NCBI RefSeq assembly: GCF_001545075.1
Contig: NZ_FCOB02000028.1
Coordinates: 38,959-102,958 of the forward strand
Direction of reading: 5' to 3'
DNA from: Caballeronia ptereochthonis
GTDB lineage: Bacteria; Pseudomonadota; Gammaproteobacteria; Burkholderiales; Burkholderiaceae
Length of the DNA: 64,000 bases
Of this stretch, positions 43,876 to 52,502 are shown one piece after another. The notes beneath the pieces are model-generated. The model worked only from the letters and a program-made list of their open reading frames with translations, had not been told where the DNA came from and did no database searches. Within the stretch, counting starts at the first letter, position 1. Every line of letters starts with the position of its first letter. Made by a program: the position numbers and the translations under genes.

Positions 43876-44390
43876 GATGTTATCCGCTCGCGTTTCGATG
43901 GAAGTGAAGAACCGCTCTGCCGCCAGCATTCCGGCAAGACAGATCGCTGTCGTCGGCCCGAATGATCTTCCGCATGGCCAACGCGCTTCGGAGTGTACGA
44001 CATGATTCTCGAGTTTTGAAACCTGATTCGGATGTTATCTAAAAAGATGACTTGATCAAAAACATCCCCCGCATTTCCTCTTTAACGCATAAGAAGAAAA
44101 ATTGGTACCAAAGAAATCGAATAGATTCGATTCCAAAAAGTGCACGCTTTAGAAAGTACTTCACGAGCTCTTTTCATTGCGCTTCAAACCCGATACTCTT
44201 TCGCGTGCCGGCAGTCACTGGAACGACGGAACAATGCATCCGTGCATATAACCGTCAAAGGCCAGATGACGATTGCGCGTTCTTTCTCATCTTTCCGCCA
44301 ACATGCGTGGCGACCCGTTGTCGACGTTTCCTACCAATCGCTGCGTTGCGACGCTCTCGCACGACGCTTGAACAACAGGAATACGAGCCA
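43876..44390. promoter_or_regulatory. 515-bp divergent promoter region with operator site 2
   Basis: The AT-rich gap has no gene. It contains AATCGAAT-AG-ATTCGATT (44115-44132), a perfect inverted repeat with 8-bp arms. This includes the 13-bp core ATCGAATAGATTC (44116-44128) also present before the LysR gene. Ten bases upstream is TTGGTACCAA (44102-44111), a palindrome. The long leader before the XapX gene (from about 44135 to 44390) shows nothing I can identify. Confidence 0.6.
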
Positions 44391-44681
44391 ATGAAACTCT
44401 ATCTATTCTCCTTGCTTGCAGGAGTACTGGTTGGTGTGATTTACAGTCTGATCAACGTGCGATCTCCGGCTCCGCCGCTCGTCGCCCTTGTCGGGCTGCT
44501 CGGCATTCTTGGTGGCGAGCAGATCATTCCAGTCGCGAAGCAGATGCTGTCGGGCAGTGGCTTCCACACTGCATGGAGCGAGTCGAAGTGCACCCAGCAT
44601 ATGTTCGGCTCATTGCCCGGACGTCAGGCCGGAAACCCGTCGTCCACTGCCGCCGATAATTCACCGGAGCAACGCTCATGA
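44391..44681 (+). CDS. XapX-domain membrane protein, copy 2
   Basis: The 96-residue protein has the same two-segment XapX domain as copy 1 (KLYLFSLLAGVLVGVIYSLI, NVRSPAPPLVALVGLLGILG, GEQIIP) and then a diverged polar tail ending NSPEQRS. The first 50 residues are nearly the same as copy 1 while the tails differ, so the membrane part is under stronger constraint. The ATG at 44391 has a CAGGA ribosome site. Its stop overlaps the start of amidohydrolase copy 2 (ATGA). Confidence 0.85.
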   Translation: MKLYLFSLLAGVLVGVIYSLINVRSPAPPLVALVGLLGILGGEQIIPVAKQMLSGSGFHTAWSESKCTQHMFGSLPGRQAGNPSSTAADNSPEQRS

Positions 44682-46564
44682 GCAATCGCGCTGGCGATAT
44701 GCCTGATCTGATTCTTCATCACGGCCGCTTTACGACGCTCGACAGAAGCAAGCCCGAAGCAACGGCTGTCGCAATACGCGAGGGCCGTTTCAGCGCCGTG
44801 GGAGACGACACGGAGATCCTGCCGCTCGCGGGCGATGCGACGACCGTGATCGACATGCAGGGCCGCCGCGTCTTGCCCGGTCTGATCGACAACCATCTGC
44901 ACATTATTCGAGGCGGCCTGAACTTCAACATGGAATTGCGTTGGGACGGCGTGCCCTCGCTCGCTGTCGCGATGGAGATGCTCAAGCGTCAGGTGGCCAT
45001 CACGCCGCCGCCGCAATGGGTGCGGGTCGTCGGCGGCTTCACCGAGCATCAGTTCGCCGAGAAGCGTCTTCCCACCATCGAGGAACTGAATGCCGTTGCA
45101 CCCGATACGCCTGTCTTCATCCTGCATCTCTATGACCGGGCCTTGCTGAATGGCGCTGCACTGCGAGTGGTCGGCTATACGAAGGACACACCGGCGCCGC
45201 CTGGAGGGGAAATCGTGCGCGACTCCACAGGCAATCCAACGGGCCTGCTGCTCGCCAAGCCGAATGCCGGCATCCTGTACGCGACACTTGCAAAAGGCCC
45301 CAAGCTGCCGCTCGACTATCAGATCAATTCGACGCGCCATTTCATGCGTGAGCTGAACCGGCTTGGCGTAACGGGCGCGATTGACGCGGGCGGCGGCTTT
45401 CAGAACTACCCGGAGGACTATGAAGTCATCCAGAAGCTGTCCGACGAAGGACTGCTGACGATCCGCCTCGCCTACAACCTCTTCACGCAGAAACCCAAGA
45501 GCGAGAAGGAAGACTTTCTGAACTGGACGCGCACGTCGAAATACAAGCAGGGCGACGATTACTTCCGGCATAACGGCGCGGGCGAGATGCTCGTGTTCTC
45601 GGCAGCGGATTTCGAAGACTTCCGCCAGCCGCGCCCCGATATGGGACCGGACATGGAAGGCGACCTGGAGGAAGTCGTCCGTGTGCTCGCGCAAAACCGG
45701 TGGCCCTGGCGAATGCATGCGACCTATGACGAGACCATCAGCCGCGCGCTCGATGTCTTCGAAAAGGTCGATCGCGATATTCCGCTCGCAGGACTGAACT
45801 GGTTCTTCGATCATGCGGAGACGATCAGCGAACGGTCGATCGACCGGATTGCGGCGCTCGGCGGCGGCATTGCCGTGCAGCATCGGATGGCGTATCAGGG
45901 CGAGTACTTCGTCGAGCGTTACGGCGCGGCGGCGGCCGAGGCGACGCCACCCGTTGCGCGCATGCTGGAGAAGGGCGTGAAGACATCGGCGGGCACCGAC
46001 GCGACACGGGTTGCCTCTTACAACCCGTGGGTCGCGCTCTCGTGGCTCGTCACGGGCAAGACGCTCGCGGGACTGCGCATCTATCCGCAGCGCAATTGTC
46101 TGGACCGTGAGACTGCGCTGCGCATGTGGACAGAGAACGTCACGTGGTTCTCCAACGAAGAAGGCAAAAAAGGCCGCATCCAGACGGGGCAACTCGCTGA
46201 CCTGGTCGTGCCGGACCGCGACTACCTGAGCTGCCCCGAGTCCGATATCGCCGATACCACTGCCGTGCTGACCATCGTCGGCGGCAAGATCGTTTATGCG
46301 GCGGGTCCATTCGCCGATCATGACGCGCCGCTTCCGCCCGCGATGCCCGACTGGTCGCCCGTGCGTGCGTATGGCGGCTATGCAGGATGGGGCGCGGCGG
46401 AAGGCACGCCGTTGCAGCGCAGCCAGTACGCGCAGGCCTGCGGGTGTGCGAGCGCCTGCGGCGTGCATGGTCACGGGCACGCGCGAGCGTGGTCGAAAAG
46501 CGTGCCGGCGTCCGATCTAAAGAGCTTCTGGGGTGCGCTGGGTTGCTCGTGCTGGGCCGTTTGA
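44678..46564 (+). CDS. YtcJ-like amidohydrolase with Cys/His-rich C-terminal tail, copy 2
   Basis: The 628-residue close paralogue of the gene at 38902-40794 is alignable without large gaps. It has HxH in LPGLIDNHLHIIRGG, GVTGAIDAGGGFQNYPEDYE, WPWRMHATYDETI, LNWFFDHAETI and SAGTDATRVASYNPWVALSW. The tail is also kept: Cys at 588, 590, 594, 623 and 625 and His at 597, 599 and 601, with the same ending FWGALGCxCWAV. It is coupled to XapX copy 2 by ATGA. The paralogue pair may handle two related substrates or be expressed under different conditions; a shared operator core suggests common control. Confidence 0.85.
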   Translation: MSNRAGDMPDLILHHGRFTTLDRSKPEATAVAIREGRFSAVGDDTEILPLAGDATTVIDMQGRRVLPGLIDNHLHIIRGGLNFNMELRWDGVPSLAVAMEMLKRQVAITPPPQWVRVVGGFTEHQFAEKRLPTIEELNAVAPDTPVFILHLYDRALLNGAALRVVGYTKDTPAPPGGEIVRDSTGNPTGLLLAKPNAGILYATLAKGPKLPLDYQINSTRHFMRELNRLGVTGAIDAGGGFQNYPEDYEVIQKLSDEGLLTIRLAYNLFTQKPKSEKEDFLNWTRTSKYKQGDDYFRHNGAGEMLVFSAADFEDFRQPRPDMGPDMEGDLEEVVRVLAQNRWPWRMHATYDETISRALDVFEKVDRDIPLAGLNWFFDHAETISERSIDRIAALGGGIAVQHRMAYQGEYFVERYGAAAAEATPPVARMLEKGVKTSAGTDATRVASYNPWVALSWLVTGKTLAGLRIYPQRNCLDRETALRMWTENVTWFSNEEGKKGRIQTGQLADLVVPDRDYLSCPESDIADTTAVLTIVGGKIVYAAGPFADHDAPLPPAMPDWSPVRAYGGYAGWGAAEGTPLQRSQYAQACGCASACGVHGHGHARAWSKSVPASDLKSFWGALGCSCWAV

Positions 46565-46901
46565 CGAGCGGCCAGCAAAGCGTCTTGCAAGGCCTGACCG
46601 AAAATCGTTTGCACGTTGCTCGCGGCGGTCAGCACGACGGCATGACAGTCCGTTGCCGCGGGCGATTGCAGTCGTGGGCTATTCAATCGATCACGGAAAG
46701 ATCTCTGGAAGTCCTGCCTTTTCACCGCCAGCCGGTATATCGGCCAAAATTGGCCTTTTAGCGTCGGCTGTCGTGGCAAGGCTATCATTTGTCCAACAAT
46801 ACTGAACATGGGCGGCAACAGCGCATCGCCCTGAGCCGTTCGACGCATGCGTCGCCCGCGGCATTTGCCCCAGTGCCCGATCCTTGCCGAAAACATCCAG
46901 C
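46565..46901. other. Intergenic stretch with one inverted repeat
   Basis: This 337-bp gap between amidohydrolase copy 2 and the antiporter gene has no convincing gene. GGCCAA-AA-TTGGCC (46742-46755) is a perfect inverted repeat with a 2-base centre, more like a protein site than a hairpin. The sequence after it (ATTTGTCCAACAAT, 46789-46802) is AT-rich and may be part of the antiporter promoter. Confidence 0.4.
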
Positions 46902-48488
46902 ATGAACAACGTCGAGCTATTCCATTACATATTGCTGCTCGTGTGCGGTGCTGGCGTACTGACATGGATTGCCGAGCGCATGGCCGTTCCGCCCGCGGTC
47001 GTCCTGCTGTTCGGAGGGGTTGCAATCGCGCTGATGGGGCGCAATACGACCGTCGACATGGATCCCAATCTGGTGCTGACGGCCGTCCTGCCTCCGTTGC
47101 TGATGTCGAGCGCGTTCTACACCGCATGGTCGGATTTCCGCCGCGAGATCTTCAGCATCCTGTCGCTCGTGCTGGGCGCAGTCGCGTTCACCACCGTTGC
47201 GGTCGCTGTTACCGTGCATGCGTTCGCGCCCGCGTTGGCGTGGCCCGCCTGCTTTGCTCTGGGCGCAATCGTCTCTCCACCGGACGCCGTCGCCGCGAAA
47301 GCCATCCTCGATCGCAATCCGCTTCCGTCGCGGCTCGTTACCGTGCTCGAAGGCGAGAGTCTCGTCAACGATGCGACGGGTCTTCTCCTCTATCAGATGT
47401 CCATTGCCGCGGCATTCACCGGGCAATTCACGGCAGGCCGCGCGACGGGCGTCTTCCTGATGTTGACGATCGTCGGCATCGCGGTCGGAATCGCGTGCGG
47501 ACAGCTCATGATGTGGCTGATCAAGCATGTCACGGACCCCATGCTTCGCATCGTCCTCACGTTCCTGATGGCATGGGCCAGCTACAGCGTCGCCGAGGAG
47601 CTCGGAGGGTCCGGTGTCCTGTCCGTCGTCACGTGTGGTTTGATGCTGGGCGTGCGCCAGCATCGCGCCTTCGATGCGCTTACGCGCGTCAAGGCGGCGG
47701 CCGCGTGGGAAGTGATCGTGTTCGTGCTCGACGCGCTCGTGTTCATTCTCATCGGGCTCGCGCTGCACGGGATCGTCGTTCGGATGGGCGACACGAGCTC
47801 GATGCTGGCGACGAGCGCCAGCGTCGCCCTCCCCGCGCTCGTGGCCGTCATTCTTTCGCGCCTGGTGTGGGTAGTGGTCGCGATCTATCTGCCCTCCCGC
47901 GTCGGATCCGGGCATCGCAACGCGGGGCGCCGATGGCAGCCTGGCGAAATCGCCGTTCTCGCCTGGGCAGGCGTAAGAGGCGTGGTCAGCCTCGCTGCGG
48001 CACTGGCGTTGCCCGAACAGTTTCCGAATCGGGACGCCATCGTATTCAGCACCTTCCTCGTCATCTTCGGAACACTTGTCATACAGGGCGGCAGCCTCGC
48101 CGTGCTCATCCGCCTCATTGGTTTGCGGGCGGTGCGAGGGTCGACCATGTCCGAACTGGAGGCGCGCTCACACACATTCCGCGCCGCATTGACGGAACTC
48201 GAGAAGATCAGCCAGGCGGTCAAGGACGAGGACAGAAGCCCGGTTCGACAGCTCATCGACGAATATCAGATGAGAGTGCGCAACAACGAGAAAGCCCATT
48301 CGGCAGGCAAGGAGCATATCGAGTTACGAGCACGCCATCTGCGCCTCGAACTCGATCTGGTCACGATTTCGCGGCAAACATTGCTGCGCTTGCATCGCGA
48401 GGGCAAGATCGAGGATTCGGTGCTGCACAGACTCGAGGCGGAGCTGGATCTGGAAGAGCTCCGTCTGCATCGCCTGCTGGAACCGTGA
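46902..48488 (+). CDS. CPA1-family Na+/H+ antiporter
   Basis: The 528-residue inner-membrane antiporter has about 12 helices in the first 415 residues. The CPA1 signature regions are FALGAIVSPPDAVAAKAILD and VTVLEGESLVNDATGLLLYQ, which includes the conserved Asn-Asp pair, and later WAGVRGVVSLAAALALPEQF. The last roughly 110 residues are a charged cytosolic helical region (ELEKISQAVKDEDRSPVRQL). I chose the ATG at 46902 (MNNVELFHYILLL); a TTG six codons earlier is possible. It is likely housekeeping pH or sodium control, not part of the neighbouring catabolic sets. It is convergent with the RraA-like gene, with 5 bp between the stops. Confidence 0.9.
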   Translation: MNNVELFHYILLLVCGAGVLTWIAERMAVPPAVVLLFGGVAIALMGRNTTVDMDPNLVLTAVLPPLLMSSAFYTAWSDFRREIFSILSLVLGAVAFTTVAVAVTVHAFAPALAWPACFALGAIVSPPDAVAAKAILDRNPLPSRLVTVLEGESLVNDATGLLLYQMSIAAAFTGQFTAGRATGVFLMLTIVGIAVGIACGQLMMWLIKHVTDPMLRIVLTFLMAWASYSVAEELGGSGVLSVVTCGLMLGVRQHRAFDALTRVKAAAAWEVIVFVLDALVFILIGLALHGIVVRMGDTSSMLATSASVALPALVAVILSRLVWVVVAIYLPSRVGSGHRNAGRRWQPGEIAVLAWAGVRGVVSLAAALALPEQFPNRDAIVFSTFLVIFGTLVIQGGSLAVLIRLIGLRAVRGSTMSELEARSHTFRAALTELEKISQAVKDEDRSPVRQLIDEYQMRVRNNEKAHSAGKEHIELRARHLRLELDLVTISRQTLLRLHREGKIEDSVLHRLEAELDLEELRLHRLLEP

Positions 48489-48493
48489 TCACT

Positions 48494-49168
48494 TCAGTTG
48501 TTGCAGCGCGCTTCGAGCGCGTCGATGAACGACCGGTCCCAGGTTCCGGCCTCCATCGCCGCCATGGTGCGCGCCTCGGCGGCCAGCACATCGCGCGCCT
48601 TTTGCAGTACACGCTCGACGTCATCGGGAGGAATCGCCAGCAGCCCGTCCTGATCGCCGACGACGACGTCGCCCGGATTGACGACCATTCCCCCGACCGA
48701 CACCGGCACGTTGATTTCGCCCGGGCCATCCTTGTACGGACCGCGATGCGTCACCCCCCGCGCGTACACGGGAAACGCCCGCGAGCGGATCTCCGCGACG
48801 TCGCGAATCGCTCCGTCCACCACCACGCCGGCCAGGCCGATCTTCGCCGCGTAGAACGTCAGAATGCCGCCGACCACCGCGTTGCCGATGTCGCCGCCGG
48901 CGTCGATCACGAGCACGTCGCCGGGGCGGCAAAACTCCAGCGCGCGCAGGTACGCGAGGTTGTCGCCGCCACGCGAGCGGACCGTCACGGCAGTCCCAGC
49001 CATCGTCTGCCTGGAGGCCTGATGAAAAGGCGCAAGTCCGACCGTCCCGATGTTTCTGTGCATGTTGTCGCTCAAGGTCGACACCGGGATGTCGCGCAAC
49101 GCTTCGAGCACGCGGCCGTCGTACTGCCCGGCGGAAGGGTTCTTGCGAATGGCTTGATAGGCGCTCAT
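48494..49168 (-). CDS. RraA-like protein (4-hydroxy-4-methyl-2-oxoglutarate aldolase family)
   Basis: The 224-residue protein has the family core GDIGNAVVGGILTFYAAKIG, then GVVVDGAIRDVAEIRSRAFP with the substrate-binding Arg-Asp pair, and INVPVSVGGMVVNPGDVVVG with DQDGLLAIP. Members with these residues can be divalent-metal pyruvate aldolases or oxaloacetate decarboxylases; others regulate RNase E. In a catabolic cluster an aldolase or decarboxylase role is more likely. It is the last gene of the long minus-strand train, 89 bp after an SDR gene. Confidence 0.85.
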   Translation of the reverse strand: MSAYQAIRKNPSAGQYDGRVLEALRDIPVSTLSDNMHRNIGTVGLAPFHQASRQTMAGTAVTVRSRGGDNLAYLRALEFCRPGDVLVIDAGGDIGNAVVGGILTFYAAKIGLAGVVVDGAIRDVAEIRSRAFPVYARGVTHRGPYKDGPGEINVPVSVGGMVVNPGDVVVGDQDGLLAIPPDDVERVLQKARDVLAAEARTMAAMEAGTWDRSFIDALEARCNN

Positions 49169-49257
49169 GGGAGTTCAGTGTTGAGATAAAAGGATCGAAC
49201 GAGCCCCATCACGCGAGCTCTTTCGGCTTCCGTCCGGATGCGCGATGCGGGGCACGC

Positions 49258-50031
49258 TCAGAGCGTGGCCGTCACGCCGCCATCGACATAGAGAATGTGA
49301 CCGTTCACGAACTTCGAAGCATCGCTCGCGAGAAACACGGCCGCGCCGACGAGGTCCTCGACATCGCCCCAGCGACGCGAAGGCGTGCGGCCAATGAGCC
49401 ACTTGCTGAAGGTCTCGTCATTCACGAGCGCCTGCGTCAGTTCCGTTTTGAAGTAGCCCGGCCCGAGCCCGTTGACCTGAATGCCGTGCTGGCCCCAATC
49501 GATCGCCATGCCTTTGGTCAGCATCTTGACCGCGCCCTTGGTGGCCGTATAAGCGGCGATGTTCGGACGACCGAGCTCGCTCTGCACCGAGCAGATGTTG
49601 ATGATCTTGCCCGCGCCGCGTCCGATCATGAAGCGCGCTACGGTCTTGCCGACCAGAAAGACGCTATCGACATTGGTCTGCATCAGTTCGCGCCATTGCT
49701 CCTGCGAGAATTCCTCGAGCGGCGCGCGGCGCTGCATGCCCGCGTTGTTGACGAGTATGTCGATCGGCCCGAACCCGGCCTCGACACGCTCGATCGCCGT
49801 CTCCACTTCCGATTGCGATGTCGCATCGAAGCCCGACGCTTCCGCCTCGATTCCCTCGTCGTGAAGCGTGCGCACGGCGTCGCGCAAGCGCGCTTCGTTG
49901 CGGCCGTTCAGGATCACGCGCGCGCCCGCGACGCCAAGCCCGCGCGCGAGCGCAAAGCCGATGCCGGTGCTGGACCCGGTGATCAGGGCGCGCCGACCGG
50001 TTAGGTCGAACAATTTCAAAACGCTGTTCAA
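49258..50031 (-). CDS. SDR-family dehydrogenase, gluconate 5-dehydrogenase (IdnO)-like
   Basis: The 257-residue classical short-chain dehydrogenase has the cofactor loop ALITGSSTGIGFALARG, NNAGMQRRAPLEEF, the active-site Ser in INICSVQSELGRPNIA and YTATK (catalytic Tyr and Lys). The C-terminus is GHILYVDGGVTATL. The closest family by eye is gluconate 5-dehydrogenase. No ATG lies near the expected start. A TTG at 50031 with GGAGACGAGTACC before it gives the usual N-terminus (LNSVLKLFDLTGRRALITG), so I use it. It lies 35 bp after the ABC binding-protein gene. Confidence 0.85.
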   Translation of the reverse strand: MNSVLKLFDLTGRRALITGSSTGIGFALARGLGVAGARVILNGRNEARLRDAVRTLHDEGIEAEASGFDATSQSEVETAIERVEAGFGPIDILVNNAGMQRRAPLEEFSQEQWRELMQTNVDSVFLVGKTVARFMIGRGAGKIINICSVQSELGRPNIAAYTATKGAVKMLTKGMAIDWGQHGIQVNGLGPGYFKTELTQALVNDETFSKWLIGRTPSRRWGDVEDLVGAAVFLASDASKFVNGHILYVDGGVTATL

Positions 50032-50066
50032 GGTACTCGTCTCCTGTTCGAATGCCGGTCCGCGCC

Positions 50067-50915
50067 TCAGGATACCGGCGTGAACTTCAGCTGATTGATG
50101 GGGGTAACTTTGTCGGTGCGCGAGAGCCCATAGGGCGTGTTCGGCCCGAGCCACTTGTTGAAGATGGCATTCATCTCGCCGCTTTGTTCCAGCGTATTGA
50201 GCGCCTTGTTCACCGCCGCGAGCATGGCCGGTTCGTCCTGACGCAAGCCCACCGCGATCGGCTCGATCAGCATCGGCTCCGATGCGATCGCCACGGCGCC
50301 GTCCGAGCCCTCGACTTGCTTCGCGATCTTGATTGCCGTCATCTGGTTCGTCACGAAGCCCTTCACCTTGCCCTGTTGCAGCGCGAGGAACGCCGAGCTC
50401 GTGTCATGGAAGGTCACCGCCTGGCCGCCCTTGATCGAGAGCGGGATCGATTGCGCCGACGTCGAGCCATCGGCCGCGCTGATCTTGAGGCCCGCGAAAT
50501 CGGCGAGCTTCTTGCTCGCGTCCTCCTTCTTCACGACGAGTACTTCCTTGGTCGAGTAGTACGCGTCGCTGAATGCGACCTGTGTCGCGCGTGTCTTCGT
50601 ATAAGCGAGATTCGCGACCACGATGTCGACGCGCCCGAGCTTCAACTGGGGAATGCGCGCTTCCACGGCCAGCGGCTGAAGGTTGACCTTGACGCCGAGC
50701 TGCTTTGCGATGGCCGTGCAAAGGTCGACGTCCATCCCTTCGAGCTGCCGCGTATTCGGATTCGGATACGAGAACGGCTCGACGTTCGAATAGACGCCGC
50801 AACTGAGCGAACCGCGGCTCTTCACGTCCGCGAACTGGTCCGCGTGAGCCTGGCCAATGGAAAAGCCGATGCTGGCGAGCGCCATGATTCCTGCAAAAAC
50901 CGACTTGAACTGCAT
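50067..50915 (-). CDS. Polar amino-acid ABC transporter, periplasmic binding protein
   Basis: The 282-residue family 3 solute-binding protein has a signal peptide (FKSVFAGIMALASIGFSIG, cut near AHA). The usual start follows: SRGSLSCGVYSNVEPFSYPN, then GMDVDLCTAIAKQLGVKVNL, PQLKLGRVDIVVANLAYTKT and AVGLRQDEPAMLAAVNKALN. The ATG at 50915 is preceded by AGGAGTATCACG; five upstream codons from 50930 remain open. It completes the transporter encoded by the two permease genes and the ATPase gene upstream. The ligand is likely an amino acid or opine-like acid. Confidence 0.9.
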   Translation of the reverse strand: MQFKSVFAGIMALASIGFSIGQAHADQFADVKSRGSLSCGVYSNVEPFSYPNPNTRQLEGMDVDLCTAIAKQLGVKVNLQPLAVEARIPQLKLGRVDIVVANLAYTKTRATQVAFSDAYYSTKEVLVVKKEDASKKLADFAGLKISAADGSTSAQSIPLSIKGGQAVTFHDTSSAFLALQQGKVKGFVTNQMTAIKIAKQVEGSDGAVAIASEPMLIEPIAVGLRQDEPAMLAAVNKALNTLEQSGEMNAIFNKWLGPNTPYGLSRTDKVTPINQLKFTPVS

Positions 50916-50998
50916 CGTGATACTCCTCACCTCGAGAGATTGATGGTGCAGCGGGAACGCACCGTTCCGCGCGGCCGTTCAGGGGCTGAAGCAAAAGC

Positions 50999-51727
50999 TC
51001 AATGCGCGCGAAGATCCGAGAGAAAGCGCTTCGCGCGTTCGTGCTTCGGGTGCGAGAAGAACTCGTCGGGCGTGCCCGTTTCGATGATCTTTCCCGCATC
51101 CATGAACCACACACGGTCCGCCACTTCGCGCGCGAAACCCATCTCATGCGTCACGCACATCATGGTCATGCCGTCCTGGGCGAGGCTCTTCATGACGCTC
51201 AGCACTTCGCCAACCATTTCCGGATCGAGCGCGCTCGTGGGCTCGTCGAAGAGCATGGCGGGCGGATCCATCGCGAGCGCGCGGGCGATTGCCACGCGCT
51301 GCTGCTGCCCGCCCGAGAGCTGTCCCGGGAACGATTGAGCCTTGCTCGACAGACCGACGCGCGCAAGCAGATCGGCCGCCTTCTGCTCGGCGACGCCGCG
51401 CTTGATGCCGCGCACGCGCATCGGCGAAAGCGTGATGTTGTCGAGCACCGACAGATGCGGAAACAGGTTGAACTGCTGAAACACGAAGCCGATGCGGCTG
51501 CGATAGGCATTCAGGTTCATCTTCTTGTCGTGGATGTCCTGATCGTCGAACGAGATCTTGCCGCCGTTGATCTCCTCCAGCCGGTTCACCGTTCGAATCA
51601 GCGTCGACTTGCCCGAGCCGGACGGACCGCAGACCACCACGACCTCGCCCTTGTTCACTTCGGCATTCACGTCGACGAGCGCGTGATATTCGCCATACCA
51701 CTTGTTCACGGCAGAAAACTTGATCAT
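50999..51727 (-). CDS. Polar amino-acid ABC transporter ATPase (GlnQ type)
   Basis: The 242-residue cytosolic ATPase has Walker A (VVCGPSGSGKSTLIRT), the Q-loop (GFVFQQFNLFPHLSV), the signature LSGGQQQRVAIARALAMDP, Walker B (AMLFDEPTSALDPEMV) and the switch His in CVTHEMGFAREV. It is full length for the GlnQ/HisP group. The ATG at 51727 follows AAAGGAACAGTG; a GTG one codon earlier is possible. It lies between the second permease gene (23 bp) and the binding-protein gene (83 bp). Confidence 0.94.
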   Translation of the reverse strand: MIKFSAVNKWYGEYHALVDVNAEVNKGEVVVVCGPSGSGKSTLIRTVNRLEEINGGKISFDDQDIHDKKMNLNAYRSRIGFVFQQFNLFPHLSVLDNITLSPMRVRGIKRGVAEQKAADLLARVGLSSKAQSFPGQLSGGQQQRVAIARALAMDPPAMLFDEPTSALDPEMVGEVLSVMKSLAQDGMTMMCVTHEMGFAREVADRVWFMDAGKIIETGTPDEFFSHPKHERAKRFLSDLRAH

Positions 51728-51750
51728 CACTGTTCCTTTGGGTTCGACGC

Positions 51751-52500
51751 TCAGCTTTCGCTTGCGACCGGTTCGACGAGAGGTTCGCGGTCGCCCTTGC
51801 GCGGCTTGCCTGCACGGCCTGCGCGCTTTCTGGTGATGCGCCGCTCCAGATAATGCGCGAGCTGCGTGAGCGCATAGCAGAGAACGAAATAGCTGAGCGC
51901 CACGATCAGATAGACCGGAAACGGCTTCGTCATCAGGCGGTTGTTGATCTGGTCCGCGGCGAAGGAGAGCTCCTGCACGTTGATGATGTAGCCGAGCGAC
52001 GTTTCCTTGATCGTCGAGACGAACTGCGTGACCATGCTCGGCACGACGTTATAGAGCGCCTGCGGAAGGATCACCGAGCGCATCGTCTTCATGTAGCTCA
52101 TGCCGAGCGCGCGCGACGCTTCGGTCTGTCCTTTGGGCAACGCCTCCATGCCGCCGCGAATGATTTCGCCGAGATAGGCGGAGTCGTAGATCACGAGCGC
52201 GCACAGCATGGTGACGAACCCCGTGACCGGATAGCCCGTCAATACCGGCACGAGAAAATACACCCAGAAAATCACCATGAGCAGCGGCACGCCGCGCACG
52301 GTATAGACGAGCGCGGTGGCCGGCGCGCGCAGCACCTTGAAGTGGCTGACCCGTGCGAGCGCCACGAGGATCCCGAGGGGAAACGCGATCGCCAGCGCGC
52401 ACAGCGACAGCAGAATGGTGACGACGATGCCGCCGAGCGGCCCATGAGGGTATTGACCGATGACGAGCAGAGCCCAGTTGTCGCGCAGGATGTCGAACAT
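51751..52500 (-). CDS. Polar amino-acid ABC transporter permease 2 (HisM/GlnP type)
   Basis: The 249-residue inner-membrane permease has five to six helices. It has the N-terminal GGIVVTILLSLCALAIAFPL, YTVRGVPLLMVIFWVYFLVP and the cytoplasmic EAA-type loop EASRALGMSYMKTMRSVILP, with a long basic C-terminal tail (RRITRKRAGRAGKPRKGD). The ATG at 52500 is two bases after the stop of permease 1, so the two are tightly linked and probably form a heterodimer. Confidence 0.92.
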   Translation of the reverse strand: MFDILRDNWALLVIGQYPHGPLGGIVVTILLSLCALAIAFPLGILVALARVSHFKVLRAPATALVYTVRGVPLLMVIFWVYFLVPVLTGYPVTGFVTMLCALVIYDSAYLGEIIRGGMEALPKGQTEASRALGMSYMKTMRSVILPQALYNVVPSMVTQFVSTIKETSLGYIINVQELSFAADQINNRLMTKPFPVYLIVALSYFVLCYALTQLAHYLERRITRKRAGRAGKPRKGDREPLVEPVASES

Positions 52501-52502
52501 GA

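Noticed and set aside
44624..46480. A 618-codon minus-strand frame opposite amidohydrolase copy 2
   Set aside because: It mirrors the strongly conserved sense gene; composition is that of a codon-bias shadow and no ribosome site or motif is seen.
51728..51730. GTG start one codon before the ABC ATPase ATG
   Set aside because: The ATG at 51727 has the better spacing to AAAGGAA; the one-codon difference has no effect on function.
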